Of a DNA stretch of 7,970 nucleotides, positions 1-6,498 are shown piece by piece. A program made the translations under genes and the position numbers. Source of the DNA: an uncultured Halioglobus sp. (GTDB lineage: Bacteria > Pseudomonadota > Gammaproteobacteria > Pseudomonadales > Halieaceae). The notes beneath the pieces are model-generated. The model was given only the letters and a program-made list of their open reading frames with translations. It made no database searches and had not been told where the DNA came from. Position 1 is the first letter of the stretch. Each line of letters begins with the position of its first letter. Location of the stretch: contig CAJQQW010000082.1 in assembly GCA_905480565.1 (NCBI GenBank), forward strand, positions 1 to 7,970. Reading direction: 5' to 3'.

Positions 1-1
1 C

Positions 2-25
2 AGTGAAGACGTGAGCAGGGCCTAA
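2..25 (+). CDS. Possible C-terminal tail of an upstream gene (partial)
   Basis: The second reading frame is open from the window edge for seven codons (Ser-Glu-Asp-Val-Ser-Arg-Ala) and ends in TAA, directly followed by TAG. The other two plus frames close within the first 14 bases. The next gene starts 19 to 25 bases further on in the same direction, the spacing expected inside an operon. With only seven codons visible, no function can be given and the frame could be open by chance. Confidence 0.3.
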   Translation, partial: SEDVSRA

Positions 26-32
26 TAGAAAC

Positions 33-36
33 AGGA
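33..36 (+). promoter_or_regulatory. Ribosome binding site favouring a TTG start
   Basis: AGGA lies 8 bases before the TTG at 45 and 14 bases before the ATG at 51. The normal spacing of 5 to 9 bases therefore favours the TTG. The difference is only two residues, so the protein is hardly changed. Confidence 0.4.
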
Positions 37-44
37 TTCGCTTT

Positions 45-1190
45 TTGAAAATGCTGGTAACATCGTTCGTTTCCTTGTCTGCGGGTGCAGCAGCGACACT
101 TTTTGTGTTGTTCTCCTTCTATTCTAATTCTGGTCGGTTCGGCGAAGAGCCGCTAACCACATCGAATAAAATGATAATCGAATTGATGCCGGAACGGCAG
201 CCGCGTTTTGTATTGACATTGCCGGCGTCGGGTAAAGGGCTTGGCCTATTCCCTGTAGAAAGCTTTGACAGTGCGAGTTTTCCATTTTTTGTATTAGAGC
301 TCGAGAACTATCACGCCATCGATCAACTTCGGCTCGTCTGGCGCGACAATCGCTCCAACGAAACATACAGTTACCTGCTTCCGGGCATTTCCCGAGGAAG
401 AACAATTGTCGCTGCAGGCTCACTCCCAGAATGGGAAGGTGAGATTTTGGGAGTCGGTCTGCTGGTTGAGGGCCGTCCCGGGGCGCATGTCAAAGTCCTC
501 CACGCTAGCCTGCAACCTTGGAACCAACGTAATTTTTTAGCCGCTATTTTCGCCAGCTGGGTGGGGGTCGACGTCTGGCGGCTGCAGTCTATCAACTACT
601 ATCAAGCCGCTAATAGTATCGACTCGCCGTTTATGCAGGTTCCTATTGTGGCTCTCTGGATAGGATTCAGTCTATTAGTCTTTTTGCTATCGCGCTTCGC
701 TATTCCACTCAACCGCAGTGCGACATGGAATGGAATAGCCGTCATTGTACTGGCCGGCTGGCTGATGATCGACGTTTTATGGCAAAGAACTCTTGTTATT
801 CAACTGCAGAACACGTGGGCCGACCACGACGATAAAGCATTGTCAGATCGACTCATGATCGAATCCAACGCAAAGATAAGACGTCTCATTACATTAATGC
901 GGGGGCAGATGGTCGAAGCTGGTTTCCGTGTCTTCGTCAATTCAGAAAAAGAATATAATGCTAAACGTGCAGCTTATGAGTTTTATCCTGCCAACGTATA
1001 TTGGCATCGGAGAGAAAGAGGCGATTTACCTATGAGATATTTGCGGACGGGAGACTACATTGCACTGGTTGAACCTACGTCTATCAGATATGAAAGCGAC
1101 GGCAATCGGCTACTAACAGAGTCGGGGGAAAACGTTTCCGCAGTACGTATCTGGAAATCGGCAGACGGCGCGCTATATAGGGTGGAATAA
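45..1190 (+). CDS. Membrane-anchored protein of unknown function paired with a GT-C glycosyltransferase
   Basis: I do not recognise a named family. The protein has 381 residues from the TTG at 45, or 379 from the ATG at 51. An AGGA at 33-36 is 8 bases from the TTG but 14 from the ATG, so TTG is plausible. Hydrophobic segments lie at about residues 7-26 (signal anchor), 199-219 and 228-248. About 170 residues lie between the first two. By a simple topology count this middle domain and the C-terminal 130 residues are both outside the cytoplasm. The middle domain alternates hydrophobic and polar stretches like a beta-rich domain. The C-terminal part has a notable stretch around residues 295-320 (FRVFVNSEKEY, then RAAYEFYPANVYW) and GDYIALVEP near 336-344. 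From memory, this resembles domains seen in proteins encoded next to polysaccharide glycosyltransferases. The next gene follows its stop codon directly, so the two products probably work together in envelope glycan assembly. The function is inferred from context only. Confidence 0.8.
   Translation: MKMLVTSFVSLSAGAAATLFVLFSFYSNSGRFGEEPLTTSNKMIIELMPERQPRFVLTLPASGKGLGLFPVESFDSASFPFFVLELENYHAIDQLRLVWRDNRSNETYSYLLPGISRGRTIVAAGSLPEWEGEILGVGLLVEGRPGAHVKVLHASLQPWNQRNFLAAIFASWVGVDVWRLQSINYYQAANSIDSPFMQVPIVALWIGFSLLVFLLSRFAIPLNRSATWNGIAVIVLAGWLMIDVLWQRTLVIQLQNTWADHDDKALSDRLMIESNAKIRRLITLMRGQMVEAGFRVFVNSEKEYNAKRAAYEFYPANVYWHRRERGDLPMRYLRTGDYIALVEPTSIRYESDGNRLLTESGENVSAVRIWKSADGALYRVE
1181..1185 (+). promoter_or_regulatory. 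Weak ribosome binding site for the glycosyltransferase-like gene
   Basis: GGTGG, inside the last codons of the upstream gene, lies 5 bases before the TTG at 1191 and 17 before the ATG at 1203. The spacing favours TTG. Because the start touches the upstream stop, ribosomes finishing the first gene probably re-start here. Confidence 0.35.
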
Positions 1191-2570
1191 TTGATTTTCA
1201 TTATGGTGATAATTGCACTGGCGTTGCCGGCGTTCATGGGGATTAGCTTGATAAGCCTTCTGATTCCTAACGGAGTTCCCGGACGAGTGGCGATCGTTTC
1301 AGGTACTGGAGTGATCGCAGGCATTTTACTGCTGCCCCTGCTTTTACGTTTCCTCAACTTGGTTGGGCTCGGTCTTAGCTTCGGTATTACGGCAATTACT
1401 GCGGGTCTAATAGGAACCACAGCAATGTGGTTCCGATTGCGCCAACGAGAGTCATGCGCTGTAGATTTGACTCGTTCGTCTGGCCTGTCTGATCTATCCC
1501 CTATTGAACGACTCCTATTCATAGTGTTTATTGCTCTCGCAGCCTGGCATCTGGTGCTACCCACGCTTGAACTTCTCTCACGTCCGTTACTTGCATGGGA
1601 TACCACCATGCATTGGGCCACAAAATCAAAAGCGTGGTTTTATGAGCGAGAAATGACTGCGTTTGTATCCCCCCAGCACTGGCTGGAACTCAGGGGGACA
1701 AAGGTTTTTACTGATAATAACGCAAGCTACCCTGCTACCGTGCCGCTGCTGCAGATTTGGATGTGTCTGGCCATCGGTCGCTGGGACGAGAGCCTGATGA
1801 ATATGCCCTGGGCGCTTTGCCTCGGCGCCTTTGGCGTGGCCTTCTACGGAATGGCGCGCGCGGCGTCTATCCGGCCAACTAGCGCCGCGCTTTTTACTTA
1901 CCTTCTTATGTCACTACCACTGCTTAATATTCATGTCGCCCTTGCAGGTTATGCTGATTTATTTATCTCAGCGACTTTTAGTCTGGCAGCTCTAGCATTT
2001 TATCTATGGTCCGTCGAACGAAAATATTGGCAGGCTTTGCTCTCGGTATTTTTTGCCGTAGCAGGAGTGGCGATCAAGCTAGAGGGGGCAATGTGGCTGG
2101 CAGCATTCCTACCTGGTCTCGCCGTTATACTACTGAGGTGGCAGTGGTCATTACTCGTTATTAGCGGCGGTTTGATTATGTTTATCTTAATGCTCCCACT
2201 TCTACCTGGTGGCCTCATTATCGCAGGCCAATCTCTGGACACTCTATTCATCGACTATCGACCGGAAGCTACAAAACAAATAGTGACCAGTTTCTGGTCA
2301 ATGGGGAACTGGAACGTTCTTCCTTACTTGATAACTGTCTTACCAGCTCTGCTCCTTTTTGCAGGAAAGCAAACTCTCTGGCGGCTCAGGGGCCTAATCA
2401 CCGTCATACTGTCGGTGCTCCTCATTTTTCTATTCATCTTCACTTTCACAGGCTTCTCGGCAGGTGCCGTGCAGCTTACAAGCGTTTGGCGCGTAGCGCT
2501 CCACTTTATACCGCTCATACTTTTTCTTCTGATGCTTCTTTTCGAACGCTTCCAATTATCGCATGAATAG
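1191..2570 (+). CDS. Polytopic GT-C-fold glycosyltransferase-like membrane protein
   Basis: This 459-residue protein is very hydrophobic, with roughly ten or more membrane segments by eye. A conserved-looking loop follows an early helix: WDTTMHWATKSKAWF at about 136-150. It is followed by ASYPATVPLLQIW (178-190) and GRWDESLMNMPW (196-207). AGYADLF (252-258) and IKLEGAMWLAAF (295-306) come later. An Asp (here D137) in the first large extracytoplasmic loop, followed by His and Lys, is typical of GT-C enzymes, which use polyprenyl-phosphate sugar donors in the inner membrane. Such enzymes glycosylate lipid-linked glycans or proteins on the periplasmic side. The donor and acceptor cannot be read from sequence. 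The TTG at 1191 follows the preceding TAA with no gap, and GGTGG at 1181-1185 is 5 bases before it. An in-frame ATG at 1203 is the alternative. Tight coupling to the upstream gene implies one transcript and a joint role. An O-antigen polymerase-type protein is a less likely reading. Confidence 0.8.
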   Translation: MIFIMVIIALALPAFMGISLISLLIPNGVPGRVAIVSGTGVIAGILLLPLLLRFLNLVGLGLSFGITAITAGLIGTTAMWFRLRQRESCAVDLTRSSGLSDLSPIERLLFIVFIALAAWHLVLPTLELLSRPLLAWDTTMHWATKSKAWFYEREMTAFVSPQHWLELRGTKVFTDNNASYPATVPLLQIWMCLAIGRWDESLMNMPWALCLGAFGVAFYGMARAASIRPTSAALFTYLLMSLPLLNIHVALAGYADLFISATFSLAALAFYLWSVERKYWQALLSVFFAVAGVAIKLEGAMWLAAFLPGLAVILLRWQWSLLVISGGLIMFILMLPLLPGGLIIAGQSLDTLFIDYRPEATKQIVTSFWSMGNWNVLPYLITVLPALLLFAGKQTLWRLRGLITVILSVLLIFLFIFTFTGFSAGAVQLTSVWRVALHFIPLILFLLMLLFERFQLSHE

Positions 2571-2861
2571 AAATCTAAGAATTAATATCGCTTAATAGCA
2601 GAACATAGAGACTCCGAGATTCAGCTTTCGCTCTACTCCACTCTCTGGGTGTACTGGTCCGCAGTCTGCAGACAGTGATCAGTGCAGCGGAAGAAATACC
2701 GTTATTTCTAGTATCGATTGCACTCGCAAAGCATATTTTTTATGCAACCGGAAATAGATCTGGGGGCAACTGAGAAAGCTCTACCCATGCAAATGCGAAT
2801 CGCTTGCCATCGGCCCGCTGGCTCAGGCAAACTTCTCGAAGCCTCGCGAGCACTAGTAGCT
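2571..2861 (+). other. Non-coding gap between convergent genes
   Basis: This stretch of 291 bases separates the ends of the glycosyltransferase-like gene and the oppositely oriented oxidoreductase gene. I see no convincing gene. Short frames of about 70 codons exist on both strands near the right end, but they run into the oxidoreductase gene and have no family resemblance. The gap holds a perfect 10-bp palindrome (GTCTGCAGAC, 2664-2673), an AT-rich hairpin (2692-2709), a short GCATA/TATGC stem (2731-2745) and a weak GC-rich stem (2804-2830). None has the GC stem plus T-run of a standard intrinsic terminator, although a terminator would be expected here for both flanking units. Confidence 0.6.
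2692..2709. repeat. Perfect 7-bp AT-rich inverted repeat with 4-base loop
   Basis: AGAAATA at 2692-2698 is the exact reverse complement of TATTTCT at 2703-2709, with CCGT between. It lies midway between two convergent genes. The stem is too AT-rich, and the T-run too short, for a confident intrinsic terminator call. It could be a weak terminator, a processing site or a protein binding site. Confidence 0.35.
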
Positions 2862-3869
2862 CTAAAATTTAAGACAAATCTTACCGAAATGCTGCTGCGA
2901 CTCCTGCACGCGAAACGCATCGGCTAACTTTTCGAGACCAAAACTCCGATCAATCACGGGTTTCAGGCCTATCGTATTGATCGCTTTCACCATGTCTTGC
3001 TGATTTGCTCTTGAGCCAACAGTAATGCCACTAATCACGGCGTTTTTCTGAAACAGCTCTGCAGTGGGCACGGGACCCTCGAATCCAGTAAGTACTCCAA
3101 TCATCGATATATGCCCGCTCATAGCGATGCCGCGCACAGACTGGGCAAGGGTACCGGAACCCCCAACCTCAATAATCACATCAACTCCCTTTCCATCTGT
3201 CATTTCAAGCGTGCGATCACCCCAATTCTCATGCTCCCGGTAGTTAATAAGCTGATCGGCACCAAGCGCTGCGAGTTTCTTCAGCTTTTCATCCGAGGAT
3301 GACGTAGCGATCACGTGGCATCCCGCCGCTTTGGCAAATTGCAGCGCGAATACTGATACCCCTCCACTGCCCTGCACCAACACGGTATCTCCAGATTTTA
3401 CTTTGGCCTCCACCATTAATGCACGCCAGGCCGTGGCCGCGGCACAAGGCAGGGTAGCCGCCTCTTCAAACGTATAGCCCTCGGGCATATGCGTGAAGGC
3501 CGTGGCACTCATAGTGACCATCTCGGCAGCAAAACCATCCACGTTATCGCCGGGAATGCCGCCGATCTTTGACAGAACATCTGCTGGGCCGTCTGGCCAA
3601 TGAGGAAAAAAGCAACTCATTACCCTGTCCCCAACCTGAAAATCCGTCACGCCCGCTCCTACAGCTTCAACCACTCCGGCACCATCAGACATCGGTATTC
3701 GACCATCGTCTACCGGCAACAAACCACAAGCCACCACATAATCATGAAAATTGAGCGAGCTAGCATGATTACGCACCCGAATTTCAGTGCTCTGCGGTGC
3801 TTCGTCTTCTACTTCTACTAACTCTAAATTATCCAGTCCACCTGGCGACTTCAATTTCACTGCGCGCAT
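2862..3869 (-). CDS. Zinc-less MDR-family NAD(P)H-dependent oxidoreductase (quinone oxidoreductase / alcohol dehydrogenase-like)
   Basis: This is a full-length 335-residue member of the medium-chain dehydrogenase/reductase superfamily. It is close in style to the MDR7 group often labelled zinc-type alcohol dehydrogenase or quinone oxidoreductase. The N-terminal GroES-like domain (about 1-125) contains NFHDY (40-44), IPMSDGAGVVEAVG (58-71) and GDRV (80-83). The position that binds catalytic zinc in classic alcohol dehydrogenases carries Asn rather than Cys, and I see no GHE zinc motif or structural four-cysteine lobe. The enzyme is therefore probably zinc-independent. The Rossmann domain carries the nucleotide loop QGSGGVSVFALQFAKAAG (166-183) and ATSSSDEKL (188-196). 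HFGKICLKF closes the protein, as in relatives ending HFGKvVi. The ATG start has GAGAGA and CAGG-like bases upstream. It lies downstream of the monooxygenase gene on the same strand, with a gap that could hold its own promoter. It may act on the same carbonyl or alcohol substrates; this is inference. Confidence 0.9.
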   Translation of the reverse strand: MRAVKLKSPGGLDNLELVEVEDEAPQSTEIRVRNHASSLNFHDYVVACGLLPVDDGRIPMSDGAGVVEAVGAGVTDFQVGDRVMSCFFPHWPDGPADVLSKIGGIPGDNVDGFAAEMVTMSATAFTHMPEGYTFEEAATLPCAAATAWRALMVEAKVKSGDTVLVQGSGGVSVFALQFAKAAGCHVIATSSSDEKLKKLAALGADQLINYREHENWGDRTLEMTDGKGVDVIIEVGGSGTLAQSVRGIAMSGHISMIGVLTGFEGPVPTAELFQKNAVISGITVGSRANQQDMVKAINTIGLKPVIDRSFGLEKLADAFRVQESQQHFGKICLKF

Positions 3870-4083
3870 TGCCTGTTTCTCTCTCTATTATTGATCACAA
3901 CGTCAGAACGATAAGTTAACTCATTTCTGCCAAAAAATATCCAGATTAACAACATACATCACTCTGCGCATGCGACTTATCCGTGACGGTCAGCTTCCGT
4001 AAAACTAACTCTCTGATCGAGTGGCGACACAACCGAGCCTCTCATTTCGAAAACGATGCCGCTTCTGAAGCATGACTCACGTA
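3870..4083 (-). other. Intergenic gap between monooxygenase and MDR genes
   Basis: This gap of 214 bases is long for two genes of one operon. It contains 8-bp palindromes AGTTAACT (3914-3921) and CGCATGCG (3967-3974) and the small CCGT-G-ACGG repeat (3981-3989). No clear terminator stem with T-run follows the monooxygenase stop, and no strong promoter pair precedes the MDR gene. A minus-strand AATAAT close to the MDR start has no good -35 partner. Either a weak separate promoter or read-through is possible. Confidence 0.4.
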
Positions 4084-5544
4084 TTAAATTAAATCGAAAT
4101 CCGCCCACTGAGGCTCCCGCATCTCATCCACGAACCTGGAATAATTCCAGGGCCAACTGGCAGGAACACCGGACGCATCAAGATACCAGCTATTGCATCC
4201 ACCGGTGTACCACACAGTATTTTTCGCCGCCGCAACCCGGTCAGCATCAAACCTACGCATAGCATCTTCACTTGAGCTGATTTCATCGTATTTACCACTG
4301 CTCAACTGGTGCAACAATTGCTCGATGTAACCCCATTGATGCTCGGCGATATCGATGAGGGAAAAATTACCCACCGGTCCATTTGGCCCATTGAGCATAA
4401 AGAAATTGGGGAAATTGGGCATGCTGATTGCCAAGTATGCAACAGGGCGACTGGACCAAAGCGTTTCAAGATCTGCACCATCACGCCCACTCACTTTCAT
4501 TGGACGCATAAACTGGTCGCTTCTGAAGCCGGTGGCCAGCGCGATAACATCCACTTCGTGCAGAACATCGTCTTCGGTTCGAATGCCAGTAGCTTCGACC
4601 CTAATAATGCCGGACCTAACTAAATGCGCATTATCACGCTGGATAGCCAAATAGTAATCCGGAGAAAATATCAACCTTTTGCATAGCGCCTGGTGATCTG
4701 GGCGCAGTTGCTCTTTAAGCCATTGTTCAGTTACGTTGTTCTCCAAATTATCCAGGCAGGCCTGCGCCATCACTCTTCCACCCTCAGAATCAGCTGAAAT
4801 GAGCGCTTCGGTGTAGCGCTCAACAGCGGTCGTATAGCCTTTGAAATCCATTGCGTCGCTGAGTGCTTGCGGATCTCTGCGAAATGCTGCCCTTTCCTCT
4901 TCAGAGAAAACGCCATTTTCCACGGGCATGATCCATTGGGGATTACGCACAAAATGGCTAACATCAATGCCACGTGCGGATAGCTCGGAAATAATCTGCA
5001 CACCTGTTGAACCCATACCGATTACGCCAACTCGCTTGCCCTCAAGAGCTACACCATGATCCCATCGCGCTGTGTGAAAAAGGTTACCCTGAAATGTCTC
5101 TATTCCCTCTATATTCGGATAGGCAGGATGATGCAATACACCTGTAGCAGCGATTACAACATTAGCCTGATCGCTGCTGCCATCACTGTTCTGGACGTGC
5201 CAGTGGCCACTGTCGAATGTGGCCTGTAAAACCTCAGTATTAAATCGTATGTGTTGTTCGATCTGATAATTTTCCGCGGTGCGTTCAAAGTAGGCTTGTA
5301 TTTCGCTGCCACTCGATAGGTGGCGAGACCAATCAGGGTTTCTTGCGAAGGTGTAAGTGTAGTGATGTGAAGGAACGTCACACGTTAATCCAGGGTAGGT
5401 GTTTTCTCGCCACGTTCCGCCAACACGGTCAGCTTTTTCATAAATCACCACATTACTATAGCCCGCCTCTTTCAGTTTAATTCCCGCCAATATGCCGGCC
5501 ATACCGGCTCCGATCACGATCACACGAAAATTGTCTTTTACCAT
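4084..5544 (-). CDS. Type I Baeyer-Villiger / flavin-containing monooxygenase
   Basis: This 486-residue FAD- and NADPH-dependent monooxygenase would insert one oxygen atom into a ketone to give an ester or lactone, or oxidise a heteroatom. The FAD Rossmann motif is GAGMAG (12-17). The longer fingerprint GGTWRENTYPGLTCD (42-56) fits the [A/G]GxWxxxx[F/Y]P[G/M]xxxD pattern of type I Baeyer-Villiger enzymes. The diagnostic FxGxxxHxxxWD motif is complete as FQGNLFHTARWD (151-162). The NADPH Rossmann motif GMGSTG is at 176-181, KRLIFSPDYY at 289-298 is the region that usually carries the active-site Arg, and ATGF is at 337-340. At 486 residues it is shorter than cyclohexanone or phenylacetone monooxygenases (about 540), as in many uncharacterised relatives. 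The ATG is preceded by GGAG at good spacing. It is divergent from a P-loop kinase gene and upstream of an MDR oxidoreductase gene. The true substrate cannot be read from sequence. Confidence 0.93.
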   Translation of the reverse strand: MVKDNFRVIVIGAGMAGILAGIKLKEAGYSNVVIYEKADRVGGTWRENTYPGLTCDVPSHHYTYTFARNPDWSRHLSSGSEIQAYFERTAENYQIEQHIRFNTEVLQATFDSGHWHVQNSDGSSDQANVVIAATGVLHHPAYPNIEGIETFQGNLFHTARWDHGVALEGKRVGVIGMGSTGVQIISELSARGIDVSHFVRNPQWIMPVENGVFSEEERAAFRRDPQALSDAMDFKGYTTAVERYTEALISADSEGGRVMAQACLDNLENNVTEQWLKEQLRPDHQALCKRLIFSPDYYLAIQRDNAHLVRSGIIRVEATGIRTEDDVLHEVDVIALATGFRSDQFMRPMKVSGRDGADLETLWSSRPVAYLAISMPNFPNFFMLNGPNGPVGNFSLIDIAEHQWGYIEQLLHQLSSGKYDEISSSEDAMRRFDADRVAAAKNTVWYTGGCNSWYLDASGVPASWPWNYSRFVDEMREPQWADFDLI

Positions 5545-5552
5545 GTATTAAA

Positions 5553-5558
5553 CTCTCC
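5553..5558 (-). promoter_or_regulatory. Ribosome binding site of the monooxygenase gene
   Basis: On the minus strand GGAGAG precedes TTTAATAC and then the ATG, giving a spacing of 8 bases. This is the clearest Shine-Dalgarno sequence in the window and supports the chosen start. Confidence 0.65.
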
Positions 5559-5619
5559 GGCCCGCGGTCGACCCGCGTGGCCTTTTTGGTGACATTAAAG
5601 CACAGATAAAAACAGAGGC

Positions 5620-5673
5620 GGGAGACGCTAAAGAGTATACAGGTGGCCGAGTATCGACGTGATAGCGTCTCCC
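5620..5673. repeat. Perfect 11-bp inverted repeat in a divergent promoter region
   Basis: GGGAGACGCTA at 5620-5630 is the exact reverse complement of TAGCGTCTCCC at 5663-5673, with 32 bases between. The spacer holds two direct copies of GAGTAT (5633-5638 and 5649-5654), 16 bases apart, and the 6-bp palindrome GTATAC. It lies between the divergent monooxygenase and kinase genes and touches the candidate -10 box of the former. It could be a pair of operator sites bound by a looping or multimeric regulator, or the stem of a leader RNA hairpin. No regulator gene is adjacent. Confidence 0.55.
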
Positions 5674-5701
5674 AGTAAACCGTGTAATCTGCAGATATCA
5701 A
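5674..5701 (-). promoter_or_regulatory. Candidate promoter of the monooxygenase gene
   Basis: On the minus strand TTGATA (complement of 5696-5701) is followed after 16 bases by TTTACT (complement of 5674-5679). These match the sigma-70 consensus at five and four of six positions. Transcription would start near 5667, inside the right arm of the inverted repeat at 5663-5673. The untranslated leader would be about 120 bases. This is read by eye and is only a candidate. Confidence 0.35.
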
Positions 5702-5710
5702 AGTTTCGGC

Positions 5711-5716
5711 TATACT
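5711..5716 (+). promoter_or_regulatory. Candidate -10 box of the kinase gene
   Basis: TATACT matches the sigma-70 -10 consensus at five of six positions and lies 32 bases before the ATG at 5749. The -35 region at 16 to 18 bases upstream is poor (TCTGCA or its neighbours). The promoter may therefore be weak or need an activator. Confidence 0.3.
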
Positions 5717-5748
5717 CGAATTAAGGAGTTTACCCAGAGAAAACAAAA

Positions 5749-6471
5749 ATGAGTATCGCTGCGCGTAACGAAAATCCTCCAGTGCCGGTTGCTATTTTGG
5801 TAAACGGCCCGAGTTCTTCAGGAAAGTCGACTCTGTGCCTGGCTTTGCAGGAGCGCTTAACCGCGCTTTCCGGTATCGATTCAACTGCTGTTTTTGCTCG
5901 TGTCGCATTCGACGATTTCCTATTGATGATGCATGACACCCTTTACCCTATCAGCTTTGTAACGCTGCAGGGAGGTGATGTAACGCGGCTGGTGTCTCAA
6001 GCGCCCCATGATGGTCGCGCAGGCTGGGAATATATCGATGAAAGTCACAAAAAGGGAAAAAACGGTGGGGCGCCACGTGTAAGACTATCTCTAAACGCGG
6101 GTAGTAGGCGTCTTCTCAGCGGAATTCATAAAAGTTGGAGTGGCCACCTTGAACTCGGTACGAGTCTGATCATCGACCACTTTTTACAAGACGTTGATTG
6201 GTGCGAGGAGTTGCTGGAGTTACTTCAAGCGACAGATGCTCATATATTGAAGGTCGGGGTGCATTGTTCGGTCACCGAGATGGAAAGACGTGAAGCCTCT
6301 AGAGCAGACGGCGGCGTTGAGGGGCGGCCGCTAGGACTCGCTCGCCGCAGTGATGAGCTATGCCATGGGGACCATTTACACTACGATATTTCAGTCTGGA
6401 GCGATCAACAAACCACTGCTGAAGCAGTAAATATTATTGTAAAAGCACTCGAGAAAAAAAATTGGATTTAG
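5749..6471 (+). CDS. Chloramphenicol phosphotransferase-like P-loop kinase
   Basis: This 240-residue cytoplasmic protein resembles the chloramphenicol 3-O-phosphotransferase (CPT) family of small kinases, which phosphorylate a hydroxyl group using ATP. The Walker A loop is GPSSSGKS (20-27). An acidic pair FDDF (54-57) sits where CPT has its catalytic Asp after the second strand. IIDHFLQDVDW (141-151) is the third-strand acidic motif. VGVHCSVTEMERREASR (169-185) matches the family's VGVRC..E.RE..R lid region, and HYDISV (211-216) matches the terminal YDVEV strand. It is longer than the Streptomyces enzyme (about 178 residues), with extra sequence at about 60-115 and in the lid (186-198). CPT-like proteins are widespread, and most are not shown to confer resistance, so the substrate is unknown. 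AAGGAG at 5723-5728 is 20 bases from the ATG, too far for normal use; AGAGA at 5736-5740 is better placed. No other in-frame start exists after the stop at 5722-5724. Confidence 0.8.
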   Translation: MSIAARNENPPVPVAILVNGPSSSGKSTLCLALQERLTALSGIDSTAVFARVAFDDFLLMMHDTLYPISFVTLQGGDVTRLVSQAPHDGRAGWEYIDESHKKGKNGGAPRVRLSLNAGSRRLLSGIHKSWSGHLELGTSLIIDHFLQDVDWCEELLELLQATDAHILKVGVHCSVTEMERREASRADGGVEGRPLGLARRSDELCHGDHLHYDISVWSDQQTTAEAVNIIVKALEKKNWI

Positions 6472-6498
6472 GTGGCGTATCGGTATTTGACGCTGCCG

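Noticed and set aside
1055..1621. A 188-codon minus-strand frame across the junction of the first two genes
   Set aside because: It is antisense to two hydrophobic membrane-protein genes, has an Arg/Ser/Thr-rich composition typical of a reverse-strand shadow, and has no family resemblance.
2664..2673. 10-bp palindrome GTCTGCAGAC
   Set aside because: It has no loop, no T-run and no nearby promoter or gene start, so it cannot be given a role and may be chance.
2804..2830. TTGCC...GGCAA stem with an inner GCC/GGC pair, considered as a terminator for the MDR or glycosyltransferase transcripts
   Set aside because: The stem is interrupted by internal loops and has no T-run on either strand.
2718..2927. 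A 69-codon plus-strand frame and an overlapping 70-codon minus-strand frame in the convergent gap
   Set aside because: Both overlap the end of the MDR gene, lack a convincing start region and show no recognisable domain; they look like chance open frames.
3967..3989. Palindromes CGCATGCG and CCGT-G-ACGG in the gap before the MDR gene
   Set aside because: They are short and isolated, with no promoter elements alongside; such matches are expected by chance in a gap of this size.
4309..4654. Plus-strand frames of about 100 codons opposite the monooxygenase gene
   Set aside because: They are antisense to a gene with intact family motifs, and their composition reads as the shadow of its codons.
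6472..6498. Possible bidirectional terminator between the kinase and regulator genes
   Set aside because: Only a five-pair stem (GGCGT with ACGCT, including one wobble) can be drawn, and no T-run follows.
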